Assembly: GCA_025642065.1 (NCBI GenBank) | Contig: JAODUP010000011.1 | Coordinates: 310,001-374,000, forward strand | Length of the DNA stretch: 64,000 nt | Origin: Paralvinella palmiformis | Taxonomy: Eukaryota; Annelida; Polychaeta; Terebellida; Alvinellidae | Direction of reading: 5' to 3' | Part shown: positions 13,267-23,698 of the stretch, piece after piece | How positions within the stretch are numbered: position 1 is the stretch's first letter | Layout: the number at the start of each line of letters is the position of its first letter | The notes under the pieces: generated by a model | The model's database searches: none | What the model saw: only the letters and a program-made list of their open reading frames with translations | What the model was told of the DNA's origin: nothing | Position numbers and translations under genes: made by a program

Positions 13267-15674
13267 TTATACATACAGTCTAGCCTCGCTATCCACCACC
13301 CACCAATTGCACCTACTGCCAACCTTTGATAAGGACCCGATTTTTTGCAATGATAATACCCCCATTTATCCAACCCCCATTATTTAGCCACTGCCAATGT
13401 TTACGCAATATGAATACCATACATTGCCATATGAATACTCCCTGCTATTACCGCCATACACTGATCTTGAAATGTTTCTGGTAATCTGTGAATTGATTGA
13501 AAACTGTCAGGGTCATTATGTAGCGATCATGACAGTGATGAACAAGTGATCGGCGATAGATTAAATAAAGTGATAGTTAGGGTAAACATTGGATCAAAAG
13601 CCATGTGTAATCAACCACCCCAAGGCTGTCCACAGAAAGTACTTCTCCCATTCTAATGCCACCCCATCACAATGCCAACTTTCAGTCAGGTCCCAAAGTT
13701 GGCATAAAAGTGAGGTGAGATATATATATATATATATTGAAATACATACACCAGATATGTTACTCATTGTATGATATACATACCAGATATTGATACATGG
13801 GCACCAATATACTTGTTTTTTCTTGTTTGGGTTATCTTTAACATTTTCATCTTCAGATCTAGATCTGCCTGTGGAATGGCCTTAGTACGAGCCTTCGTCT
13901 TTGTATTGTCGTTTGTTGCAGTACTGCCCTTAATCCGGCCTTTCTTTTTGGTAATTGGTTCTTCAGTGCCTTCAGCATTGTCAATGTCTGATTCCTTCTT
14001 TTGTAGTTTTCCACGTCGTCTTTTTTGTCCTTTTGCAGCATCGTCAACATCGTCTAACTTCTTCATTCCGGATTTCTGTATTTTGTCGGGATCACTGGAT
14101 GATCCAACATCAGAAACTTCAGGTGTTCTTTGTTGGTCATCACATGTTGCCACACTGATGACCTTGGTCTTATCTTCACAGGTAGGATTCACAACATACT
14201 GGATTTCCGTTCTCCCCTCTGTATCTAAGATCTCTGGCTCGATTTCATTAAACTCAGCCCCCAATTCACTTTGTTCAATTTCTTTTCTCTGGTCATCATC
14301 GGAGTGGTAACAAGAAACAAAATACGTCCTCCTAATTTTGGACTGTTTATGTTTTGGTGATTTACTCATCTGGCTGATGGATGCATCTTCCTTGACATCA
14401 TGTATGACAAAGGTTGAATTAACAGGATTTTCATCACTACTACTGTCATGTTGCTCAATGGAAGTATAACCGGCTGCCATGGCTTCATTACCTTCAGTAA
14501 CTGGTTCTTTTATCTTATTAATGTTTTCATCCTCGATAACTTCTTTCTGGATACCCACTACCTCACTCCCAGAGCCAGCAATCTCTCCGTTACTCTCAGG
14601 TCCAACAATCTCCATCTTATTTTCAGAACTAACAATCTTCATTTTACTTTCAGATTCAGGATTTTCCATTTTACTCTTAGATACAAATGTCTTCCTCTTA
14701 CTCTCAGATTCACCAATCTGCATTTTACTCTCAAATCCAGAATTCTTAATTTTATTTTCAGATTCAGCAATCTCCACTTTACTCTTAGATGCATAAGCAT
14801 TCCTCTTACTGTCAGATTTAACAATTTTCATTTTACTTTCAGATTCAGCAATCTCCACTTTACTCTCAGATCCAGAAATCTCCATTTTAATCTCAGATCC
14901 AGAAATCTCCATTTTACTCTCAGATCCAGAACTCTTCATTTTACTCTCAGATCTAGAACTCTTCAATTTACTCTCAGATCTAGAATTCTTGATTTTACTC
15001 TCAGATCCAGAACTCTTCATTTTACTATCAGATCTAGCAATATCCCTTTTACTTTCAGATTCAGAAGTCATACCTTCAGATTCAGTAATCATGATTTTAC
15101 TCTTTGATGGAGAAGACTTCCTCTTACTCTCAGATACAATGATTTCCATTTTACTCTCATATCCACAAAACTCCTTTGTACTTTCAGATTCTACTTTTAC
15201 CACTTCACTCTTGGATGCTGTAATCTTTCCTACGTTCAGTTTCTTATGCCTCTCACTTTGATAATCAGATTTCACAGTCTCTCGTTTCAAACTGGTTTTA
15301 TTACCTTCTTTTTTAATCTGTAGCTCAACACTGCATTCACCATCTCCCTCAGATCCCCCATCCTTCATCGAATTTATGGAAGATTTTGCTGCTGCTTTGA
15401 CAGACTTTTCTTTCACCTTTCTACCAGCCCTCTTTTTCTTTTCCACGACCTGTTTCTTGGGACTGTTTGTCAATATTTTGGGCTTTCTTCCAGGCCGTTT
15501 CGCAGTTTTAACCTCTTTTACATTCTCATTAATGTTATCAACATGTTTTGGTTTAATTTCCTGTAGTGCACTCGAGCGAAGGCATCTCTTGATTGGAGGT
15601 GGTCCCTGCAGCGAGTCTTTTTCTGGGTTATCTTTACCAGAATCTTTGGTCCCACTTCGTGCTTTGCGTGGCAT
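2950..15674 (-). CDS. apn-1: Endonuclease IV-family AP endonuclease (apn-1/Nfo type), 7 exons
   Basis: The coding exons, in transcript order on the minus strand, are 15674-13784, 12407-12271, 7677-7518, 6503-6408, 5304-5173, 4302-4198 and 3125-2950. All junctions are GT/AG and in phase, giving about 898 residues. The last ~280 residues are a full endonuclease IV TIM barrel, which cleaves DNA at abasic sites in base excision repair. Key motifs in order are [51 protein letters not shown] and ILET. These contain the trinuclear-zinc ligands known from E. coli Nfo (His69, His109, Glu145, Asp179, His182, His216, Asp229, His231, Glu261). The Gly-Gly after the first strand is Gly-Ser here. The first ~618 residues are a basic/acidic low-complexity extension with many Lys/Arg clusters (possible nuclear localisation) and a 9-residue repeat. 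Family members are usually about 280-400 residues, so this extension is unusual. The poly(A) candidate is at 2390-2395. Confidence 0.93.
3580..3705 (-). repeat. SINE family B copy (degraded)
   Basis: Resembles the reverse complement of the tRNA-like family with head GCAGTGATTAGAGCACTGCA and body CTCATATCTGTGTTT, seen best at 61705-61860. Other minus copies are at 7960-8080, 17470-17625, 17845-18015 and 40975-41095. Confidence 0.4.
5815..5990 (-). repeat. SINE family A copy
   Basis: Reverse-complement match to the body of the copy at 1217-1385 (fragment GATGAAACACT together with CCTCCAAAGGTAATG). It lies in an intron of the endonuclease IV gene. The tRNA-like head is degraded. Confidence 0.6.
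7350..7442. repeat. Compound (CA)n/(GA)n microsatellite
   Basis: Alternating CA and GA runs inside an intron of the endonuclease IV gene. They generate spurious open frames on both strands. Confidence 0.9.
7803..7940. repeat. (GTGA)n microsatellite
   Basis: About 34 copies of GTGA/GAGT with one phase slip near 7855. It starts about 125 bp upstream of the 3' splice site of the endonuclease IV exon at 7677-7518, in transcript orientation. Confidence 0.95.
8600..9390 (-). pseudogene. MULE-type transposase remnant (C-terminal half)
   Basis: Minus-strand frames, joined across frameshifts and stops, show the MULE transposase core often fused to FLYWCH domains: [19 protein letters not shown], the stretch [26 protein letters not shown] and [13 protein letters not shown]. 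At least two frameshifts and several stops (for example near 8690 and 8830) show it is dead. It sits antisense-neutral within intron 2 of the endonuclease IV gene, on the same strand. Confidence 0.8.
9650..9860 (+). repeat. 3' part of SINE family C
   Basis: Contains AAAGGGGGATGTTAAAGACC and GGTATTTCGGCTCCATCTTT, matching the LINE/SINE composite at 24203-24425 and the minus copies at 42110-41845 and 42640-42395. The tRNA-like head is missing. Confidence 0.7.
10797..10905 (+). repeat. Repeat family D fragment
   Basis: Matches the start of the elements at 28350-28640 and 30647-30900 (TTTATTAAAGTGCCCTACTA, then AATACCCCAAATAA). Only the first ~100 bp is recognisable. Confidence 0.6.
11182..11218. 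repeat. Perfect 37-nt palindrome with 18-nt arms
   Basis: Arms 11182-11199 and 11201-11218 are exact reverse complements around a single C at 11200. It directly follows two tandem copies of CCTTAAGGTTATAATATAAC-like sequence (about 11140-11180). Function unknown; it is probably the core or end of a mobile inverted-repeat element. Confidence 0.85.
13275..13725. mobile_element. Possible pogo/Tigger-like inverted-repeat element
   Basis: The left end reads CAGTCTAGCCTCGCTATCCA. The right end reverse-complements to a CCTCACTTTTATGCCAACTT-like sequence, and both sides carry TGCCAAC...GGACC blocks. The inverted repeats are imperfect and no clear TA duplication is resolved, so the call is tentative. 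It lies in intron 1 of the endonuclease IV gene. Confidence 0.35.
14570..15170 (-). repeat. 27-bp coding minisatellite in exon 1 of the endonuclease IV gene
   Basis: About 21 imperfect tandem copies of a 27-bp unit, each encoding nine residues of the form S-E-S-K-M-[KE]-[IS]-x-x (for example SESKMEISG). The frame is unbroken through all copies. Substitutions are mostly at positions 5-9, while the S-x-S-K core is kept. The reverse strand also stays open over 219 codons because the unit length is a multiple of three. That antisense frame is a shadow. Confidence 0.85.
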
Positions 15675-17100
15675 GTTTATCGGAAGCTGTCTTCCTCAAA
15701 AACAGATCAACTTCAGCCAAAGCTAAAAGAAAAATTAGAACAAAGAAAAACCACAATGAAACATCAAATTGACAAAACGTGATATCTGTTACTTTCATTA
15801 TATGGTAAACAAAACACCACAAACGATCAGATAGAAAAGACTTTTAAAATAACCCGTGATAAGATATTTTAAATTCTGCTTGTTTTGTATGACATTAATA
15901 GAGATCATTTTTATTACCATGAATATTACTTTACTCTGGTTGTTGAGGTGCAAACATTAAGAGGTGTGAAAAACCTGAAACACTGTATATTATAAATGAT
16001 ATTTAAGAAAGAAAATCTAGGCATAATATTACCATGTTACATTTTTCTTTATGATGAATAAATTAACTTTAATCTAACAGGCTAATCAGCCAGAAGAGAC
16101 AAGTATGATACCCCTACAGCTCACTGTTGAAAAATAACCGAAGTTTTCATGTACCTATCTAATAAATCTGAAGGAATTAATGTTGTCTATATTCTCCCCG
16201 ACATGGATGTTCACAGCACAATGGTCTAACCACAATGCTAATAGGGTGCCCAAATATATATATATATATGCAGTATAGATTAAAGGAGGTTTATTTCAGG
16301 CAAACAAGTACCTTTAGGAAAATTTGTTTTATATTTCCGTTCATATCTTTTTGTCATAATATTGAGAAATAGGAAAGGTTAACGAGATGTTGCTCAGCTG
16401 AGTCACTTCTATGCATACAGTAGATTAATTAGTCAAGTCAGACATAGTTAGGTCAGGATTTGAACTTAGTGGATAGAAGTCTGTGATCAGCCACTCTATA
16501 ATTTAGACCAAAGAGATGGTTTAAAAGGAGATGGTTCAAGTAAGGAACAATACTTTCAGGACAATACAATTATAATCATAATATCTATGTATTTATTGAC
16601 ACTTTTAATCCAAAATAGTGATAAGAGAAATCAAATATCTAATAAAATGCTTTTATCAGGTATCTGAAAACTGTCCATCATATTTCTATTACTTTCCAGT
16701 CACTCAATAAAACCAATGAAATTATCTGAGAATTATAGTAAAATGGGAACAATTGTTAATGTATTAGTATAGTACAAAAATATGGCAGCGAAGAACAATA
16801 TTTAAGTTCATATTGCATCAAGAAATCTGTAGAAAAAAGAACACAGCTAAAACAAAGTAGTTGGTTATACACTCTAGTATAACACCAAAAATACCATTCG
16901 TACCCATATAAAAACTACAATAGTTACAATTAATATATGAAGTTATTCCAAGGTTGAAAGTCTGCTAAGACAAAACAATTGGAGATGGAACATTAATCAC
17001 TACAAAAGTGACGTGTATAAGTTCTAGATAAGGCTGTTAGTGGGGGGGGGGGGGTGCTCCATTGGAACAATAATATAAGAAAGAAAACAAACAGCATTTA
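15675..17100. other. Upstream region of the endonuclease IV gene
   Basis: No coding exon recognised. The first ~150 bp (15675-15830) is the likely 5' UTR/promoter of the minus-strand endonuclease IV gene. The rest is AT-rich, with a SINE-like head fragment near 16195-16245, a short (TA)n tract and a poly(G) run at 17042-17053. Confidence 0.4.
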
Positions 17101-17172
17101 AATCAATTTGTTAAAACTGTATTTATTCCTTATGACAGCAGCCATCATGCAGCAACACATCAATGAAAACAA

Positions 17173-20100
17173 TCAAATAAATGTTTGTATTAATTGTTCC
17201 ACACGTTCTTCATCAATATCTGAATCCAGATCAGTAATTTGGGAACTAGAAGTTGAATCCATGACTGAAAATAAAAAAGTATAAAATATACCAAACATAA
17301 AGAAGTTTAATGTTATCAAGTTTATAAACTCTCATAAATCAGATCATCATTTTATAAAGAAATGGTTGATTGTTATAAAGTTTTTCACGATTTAACTCAG
17401 GAATACTTTTAATATTTACCTGGAATTTTACAGCCTGAAGAGTTTACAGCCTGTAGAGTTTACAGCCTGTAGAGTTGATACGAGTTGATTAGGCTTGATC
17501 CTTGTCACACATGGCACGTGGGCTGAGGGGAAATAAATCCCACAAACACAGGCATGAGGTGATTACAAACCCACGATCTGGAAGTATGCAGCACAGTGTT
17601 CTAACCATTACATCATTGGAATGTCCTTATAACTGGTAGAAGACGATGACACTGAAATGGATGATACACTCTGCAGCCTCTTCAATTACAAAATGTAATG
17701 GCCAGGAGATGATTTAAGCTACTGTTACTCAACTTTGAGGGAAGAGATTGACCTTCATAAGCTTCAAATGTAATAAGCTTTTTTCTACTTCACAGCTGGA
17801 ACAGTGAAAACAAGATCCACTACTGATAAGTTGAGTTGTGTTCTTTAGCCTCATCACTGGAAACATAGGAGACATCTGGCTAAGGAGTGATGCTCTAGGG
17901 AACAAAATCCTACAAGCACAGTCATGAGCCGTATATCACCCCCGCCCCCACAAACTAGAGGTTTGCAGCCCAGTACTCTAACTGCGGCACCTTTCAAATG
18001 CCTCCCCCACTGGTAAGATATTTTAGTGACCTTCTTCATAGTTTTGCTTGATGACTGGCTATATTAGTTTGGTGATAGCTACTGCTTCTTTGATTGAATG
18101 ATGAAAACGTGAAAGTTATGTCCATATTCAATTTATACACATATGTGGAAGTCATAAACATCGTCATAGAAGTCATCAAGATAGTATTCCACCAACACTA
18201 ATATATTCACAGCTCATATAAGGATTTTCAATGATAACCATTGAGCTTCCACATCACCATTGGAGACATTAGTTTCCAGCTTCTGTTGGTAATATTTTAG
18301 TACAATCTCCTGTTCTGTCACACTAACAGATGTTAGTATAATTAACAAAAGGGGTCAAAATCAAACATTTTTAGATTCTTTGATTTTAAAACCAACATAA
18401 AAGCGTCCCTAGTAATATTATGGCAGTTAAATTGACAGTAGCAAACAATATCATATAACTAACGGTATTAATTGCATCTGTTGAAGTGAACCTTGATTTG
18501 CTGGTATCTTTTCTGGAAATGGCAATGATGGAATTTTAACAATATGTCTGGACTTTATCATCCCATGCTTAGAATCACTAAACCAGCTCTCCTAGGCAGC
18601 CAATAGCTTTAAAATCAGTTACACTTGTGCTGCTTTGAATATATTGTTCTCTCCAATGACACTGCTTCCACAAAATTAATCTATTGTGATGACCCAGTTC
18701 AGATGTGGACCCTTAAAATGAGTGAACATAAAAGTACTATCATTAATAGATATGTATATAAACCCTTAATAAAATTTCAGCATACAACAATCATAAATGA
18801 AACATATAACAAACTTACCAACCCCTAGTTAGCTGAAAATCTTTATGTGATATTCAATTAAAATTAAATCCAAATATTAATCACATACACACCAACTAGA
18901 GTAACTGTTTATTACAGAATGTGCTGAGCTCAGCTCTCTATATATTATCACTGGCTGTTGTAGTTCATCACTGAAAGGTAGCAGCTAATTTTGTCAAAGA
19001 ACATAGACACATCATAGAAGAGATGCAGTTTGGAAAGTAACTCCAACAAACAATTTGCTTTTTTGAATTGAATTTTGTTAGCATCTGAATTAGTCATCTG
19101 TTGAAAAATATTAATTTAATAACACCATACCTTTCATATTCATTTTGTAAATTTGTTAGGATAATCTAAAACAATCACAAAAGTTGTGTAGGTTCTTTGC
19201 TACATATGACATTCTAACACTCTCAGTTGATTTGTAGAGGTGAAATTGTATATAGTATTTTATTATTAATAATAATAAATCTTAATCTATGTGTCATTTT
19301 CATTAACAATTTGATAATGATATCAATCGTCACTGCTGTCATGGATCAGAAAAGGTTTGCCATCAGTGGTCAATATCCATTCATGGGGGATCTCTAGATT
19401 AGATGACTTTGTGGATCAGTAGGAAATGCTTTGGCCTTCTCAGAGCACACTGAGTGTTTGACGGAATCATATTGACCAATGGCAGCTCAGACTTCTATGG
19501 GGACATTGGTTGTATGATCAGTAAGAAGTTGAGTTGGAGCCCCTTGATTAGTACTCACTTTGTCCTTAAGTGTTGCCTGGATCTTTATAGCAGCCACAGT
19601 TACTTTGCTACCATGGTGACTGTGAGCCAAACTCCATATCACTTCCCTATTTTTATTGCAATTAAAATTCCAGGGCTTCTTAGAATAAAGTATTAGTGCC
19701 ATTTAAATTTAGTGACTTCTTTATTCAAATTGCAATTAAAAGTTGACTTCATAACTTCATACACAAGTTCATTTTCGACTTCATATTGATCTATTTATCT
19801 TCTATTAGCTAGTGGCAAGTCAACTGACAGTAATTAACACAAATACAAATGATTATTTAAATATGCCCACTCCACTGGAAAATTATATTTACCTTATTTA
19901 GTTATATTTTGAAAAAAGGTACATGAAACATTTACCATTTACATATGAAACATCTTTTTATAACAACCACTGGAATTCAAGGCATTATGTCCGAGATGTG
20001 GTTTGGGGTGTTAATTATGACCACAGGGAAATAGCTATATATAACTATATCAATCATTTTGTAGCCCCCTCTCTCTTTTGGTTGGCAGATGTTTTGGCCA

Positions 20101-22024
20101 ATGGACATTTTAGCCCGGATGTTTTAGCCTAGGGCATTTTGGACTAGGACATTTGGGGCAACTATTTTTTTCAAGGTAGGACCTTTTGGCCAATGTATGA
20201 AATAAAACATTAACTGGATGTCTGACTAGTTTACTGACAGTTATTCATATTTCTTAATTACGAATGGACATTTAAAACATGAAACCTTCAATGATCAAAT
20301 TAAAATGTTAGGTTAACCAATTCGAAGATTATGGGATAAACTAACAAAATATACCGGGATGGATATTATTCCTGGAAATCAATTTTCACAGAAGTTAGTC
20401 TTTTTTTTAGTTGTGTGTATATCTTTCTTTTTTTTTGGGGTCTAATACCACTTCTATCTTGAATGGAACTCCAGTGACAGGAGCATACTCTGCTTGTAGG
20501 GTTTCTATCAGTTTCCATATGGAGGGATGATCCTGGACAACAAGGGTGTGAAAAATGTTGTTCCAATCCTCACATATGTATTTGTTCATGGTTGCATCCA
20601 GTGGTTGATAAATTGTGGGGCACAGACAAATGCTTACCAATAATATGTAATATATAAAATAATTATAATATATACAAGAAATACATTTTATAAACTCACT
20701 CCAGGTTGGAATAGGGTTAAAACCACATAATATTGCTTTCTCAAAGCTTGTGTAAAACATTGTGTAATCATGAAAGTAATCACTGATTATGATTACATTC
20801 ACAATGTAATTAATTATGATTATAATTACACTGCATCTGGAAATGGTGATTACTATTATGATCATAATTACTTGAGATTGTGTAATCGATTACAATTGAT
20901 TAAAATTACTGATAATGATTCTGTTATCCCTGTACTGCATCTATATGAACCCTAGGACAATAGGAGTGTCATGGGACTATAGGAATGTATAGTTCGTCCC
21001 TAATACACATTCACACACATATACAGAGATAAAGAGAGGGAGCTAGAGAGAAATAAGAGTTTTGTGAGGGTCTATCACCAGAACAAAAGGCAGAGTCATA
21101 AAATATAATTAGTCATATGAAGGATAATCTTTTAGCTTTCTCAATACTATAGACCACAGCCATTAAGTTTCAAACCACAGTATTATTTTATTAACTACCA
21201 CAGATATGACAGTGAAGTGCTCAATTCTGCAGAAGGATTTTTTGACATATATAAATCTTGCAAAAGAGTTTCTTGGCTCACAACATGTTATTTGTTAGAT
21301 GGCTGACCACCTTAAATGGCACTGCCTTCACACTAAAATAATTAATTAAAAAATCTGGAATGTTAAAACTCCTCCAATGATGTGATACACCCTAACAGCA
21401 ATCATAGTGGCAAGGAGATATTATCAGCCACTTGATCAGTGCAAACTCCATAATAATGCTTTGGGGAATGCACTTAAGATATACAAAATTAATTTATAAA
21501 AGATAGATAGGAACGGAGTATTGATATTAAAAATATGTACATGCCGAGTTAAGTATACTTTTTTTAATTGGTAGAAATCATGGCTACTCGACCATATACT
21601 ATAGACCATCATTTAATCATTAACATATAAAAAAATTCTTACCAAGCCATGCATCAGACACTCATAACTTACACAACACGTTATAAAAGATTTGATCTAT
21701 TATTGTACGAGTGTATGAATAAATAATTGTTGTGATCTTTAAATACATTTAAACTTAAAGAATTACGTTTGACTTCACAACTTGCGCATGCGCTTTTAAA
21801 CACACGTTGGTTTAGCTCGAATTTCTCGATTAATTTATAATGTCAGCTTTCAGCATGTTAATAACGAAAGCAGTGACCTGTTATACTCGACACAGACATC
21901 GGAAAGTGGCAAATCTAATGTGAAAATCACTTGAAAATAGATCTAGATATATCAGTTTCCTTACCACTAAGAGAGCCTTTGAGCATAAACCTATACAGTC
22001 ACCAGAGGTCGCCAGAGGTTTCAT
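17173..22024 (-). CDS. Unidentified minus-strand gene, tentative multi-exon model
   Basis: Several minus-strand segments look coding. (a) A possible first exon, 22024-21967, starts MKPLATSGD and ends at a GTAAGG donor. (b) A segment at 19092-18940 follows a good acceptor, with residues such as KKANCLLELLSKLHLFYD. (c) A segment at about 18567-18465 includes HIVKIPSLPFPEKIPANQ. (d) A segment at about 18330-18220 includes VTEQEIVLKYYQQKLE. (e) A terminal exon, 17264-17173, encodes an acidic tail (DLDSDIDEERVEQL) ending in TGA, with AATAAA on the minus strand at 17127-17122. Phases between the middle segments cannot all be reconciled and two end in stops, so this may be a decaying gene or a real gene with missed exons. 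No family is recognised. Confidence 0.3.
17470..17625 (-). repeat. SINE family B copy
   Basis: Reverse-complement relative of the copy at 61705-61860 (CCCACAAACACAGGCATGAG and AGCACAGTGTTCTAACCATT). The B-box-like segment is partly preserved. Confidence 0.55.
17845..18015 (-). repeat. SINE family B copy
   Basis: Same family as 17470-17625, beginning TTTAGCCTCATCACTGGAAA and ending with a tRNA-like head CAGCCCAGTACTCTAACTGC. Two copies of one family lie within 400 bp, in the same orientation. Confidence 0.6.
19325..19702 (-). pseudogene. MULE transposase remnant (N-terminal/linker part)
   Basis: Minus-strand frames give GAPTQLLTDHTT, AKAFPTDPQSHL and, after a frameshift, EIPHEWILTTDGKPFLIHDS. 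This is the region preceding the catalytic core of FLYWCH/MULE-type transposases. In-frame stops show decay. Confidence 0.55.
20407..20620 (-). pseudogene. MULE transposase remnant (C-terminal tail)
   Basis: The frame contains ICEDWNNIFHTLVVQDHPSI followed by WKLIETLQAEYAPVTG. This is the conserved C-EGWN ... HPSIW-LIEAL-Q segment of MULE transposases, also seen at 8600-9390. Its order relative to 19325-19702 is the reverse of a single minus-strand element, so the two are separate insertions. Confidence 0.7.
21268..21345 (+). repeat. SINE family C fragment
   Basis: TTTCTTGGCTCACAACATGT ... AAATGGCACTGCCTTCACAC matches the middle of the family C unit at 24203-24425. Confidence 0.6.
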
Positions 22025-22029
22025 TAACT

Positions 22030-22038
22030 GGCGGGAAA
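22030..22038 (-). promoter_or_regulatory. E2F-type site (TTTCCCGCC)
   Basis: The reverse complement reads TTTCCCGCC, the E2F consensus, six bases upstream of the possible minus-strand start codon at 22024. A nearby GCGCATGCGC (21784-21793) matches an NRF-1-type palindrome. Together they make this the most promoter-like spot in the repeat-rich middle of the window. Binding is inference only. Confidence 0.3.
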
Positions 22039-22489
22039 ATAATATCGTCATGAAATTGATTCTATATTGAAATCTAAAACTGCAGGAGATACTCAGTAAC
22101 ACTGTATTATTAAAAGTGTTGACTTACTTGTACTCTACGCTGTATATACTACAGCGATACATGTAAATAATAATAATAATAATAATGGCCGAAATGGCAG
22201 TTATTTTACTTGTCTTGGCTACCTCAAATGAGGGAGACGCATATGGTCTGCAATTTACTGCTTCACAACGAGGATTTAATGCTAAACAAATTTAAAATAC
22301 ACAGTAGATGCCATATTCGATGGAGAAAACCTTACCAGTTGCCTGGCTTGATGAAAATTCCTCATACACTAGTGCCACGACCGGGAAAGAGTCAGTGTTT
22401 TATTGTCTTGTTCAAAGACCAGTTGAACAAGGATAGATTCCAAACATTGAATACTTTATTACATAATTTCTTCATCGAATAATCAGGAT

Positions 22490-22805
22490 CATTTACAACA
22501 GGACCTCAACTCGCTACAAGAATGGGAAACCAAGTGGCTTCTGAGGTTCCATCCTCAGAAGTGTAAAATGATGACGATCAGGAGCAGACAGAAAATATCA
22601 CCGGACAGATAATATTATTTGGACACTCAAGAAGGAGAAGAGAGCAAAAGGGTTATATTCCAGAGAGAAAGAGTCACCTTCGATGAGAGACCAACTTTTG
22701 AACACCATATACTGGAGAAGGTTAAGAAAGCAAATTAGACCATGGGATAAATTAGAAGATCTTTCAGTTACCTAGACGCCCAAAGCTTTAGATGGCTATT
22801 TAAGG
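22490..22805 (+). pseudogene. LINE reverse-transcriptase fragment, upstream half
   Basis: The frame reads DLNSLQEWETKWLLRFHPQK and later VTFDERPTFEHHILEKVKKA, ending SYLDAQSFRWLFKAL. This is the RT thumb/C-terminal region of CR1/RTE-like non-LTR retrotransposons. Frameshifts and stops are present. The same protein resumes at about 23700, so the two pieces are one element interrupted by an insertion. Confidence 0.8.
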
Positions 22806-23125
22806 CTCTTCCCCCCCCCCCCCGGTCATTTGCCCCTTTGGTCTGTTGCCCCTCAGTCTTTAGCCTCTTAGTTACTTTGGCCTATTAGTGTCGGCATGTG
22901 TGTGTTGCTAGTTGGAGGTCAATCCATTTATTAGGTATCACTAAATGATGATACAGAAAAGCTTAAAGAAACTGGCGATTAAAGGCAATAATGGAGTAAT
23001 ATTAATTTGAAATAATGAGTCAGCTAAAAGTTGTTGTGAGCTTTATAATTAAACAATAATTGCACACACACACACACACACACAGGAGAGAGAAGAAGAG
23101 AGAGAGAGTGTGTGTGTGTGTGTGT

Positions 23126-23170
<45 letters not shown>

Positions 23171-23698
23171 AAGATAGAGAGATTAATTAAGGATTTTCAA
23201 CACTTTCAAGTCCAAGACAACATTAAACAAAATTGTCATTTTCACTAAACTAGAGCTGGGGCAATGTATCTATATAATGTTCAATTTAGACAACACTATT
23301 TGCAAAAACACCACCCACTTGACAAAACCACAGAAGAGGAAAAACACACTTGGACATTGGACAATTCTTGGGTAAACTCTACTCTGTTCCAGTGAGTGTC
23401 TCCTTTATTACAATTGATATATGTACAATGATACATTAGTTATATTATATTGCATATATATATAATGCATTAAAATTATCTTGTAAAAGACATTTGCCAA
23501 TTTATGTATTATCATAGACTTATTTATTTATCTTAATCATTTTTATAAACCATAGCCAAGTTAAAAATATAACACAACAAAATAAGTTTATTGTACATTG
23601 ATCAAACTTTTTAAAGCTATGTGGCAAAAGACCAGGTGACCAATTATTGTTGGGGAAAAAAACCCGAAGCGCAAAAGACCGGCGGGCAAAAGACCTGA
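22806..23698. mobile_element. DNA element nested in the LINE, with imperfect inverted ends
   Basis: It separates LINE codons FKAL and VRPHLEY, which are adjacent in intact elements. The left end has GGTCATTTGCCCCTTTGGTC. The right end reverse-complements to GGTCTTTTGCCCGCCGGTCT. Both carry repeated GGTCTTTTGCCC-like subunits. The inside holds a (CA)n/(GT)n microsatellite at 23064-23166 but no transposase, so it is non-autonomous. Exact edges and target duplication are uncertain because of the poly(C) run at 22811-22824. Confidence 0.6.
23064..23166. repeat. (CA)n/(GA)n/(GT)n compound microsatellite
   Basis: Runs of CA, GA and GT, capable of partial self-pairing (CA arm with GT arm). It lies within the nested element at 22806-23698. 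Confidence 0.9.

Noticed and set aside
13771..14310. 179-residue plus-strand frame
   Set aside because: Antisense shadow of endonuclease IV exon 1; no splice or codon support.
14448..15107. 219-residue plus-strand open frame ([15 protein letters not shown] repeat)
   Set aside because: Antisense shadow of the 27-bp coding minisatellite; the minus strand encodes the 636-codon exon joined in phase to endonuclease IV.
21840..21923. Short plus-strand frame starting MSAFSMLITKAV after a GCGCATGCGC motif
   Set aside because: Looks like a mitochondrial leader, but only 27 codons long with no downstream exon found; not strong enough to annotate.
22210..22482. 90-residue plus-strand frame upstream of the LINE
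   Set aside because: No family features; adjacent to the LINE fragment but does not match RT domains.
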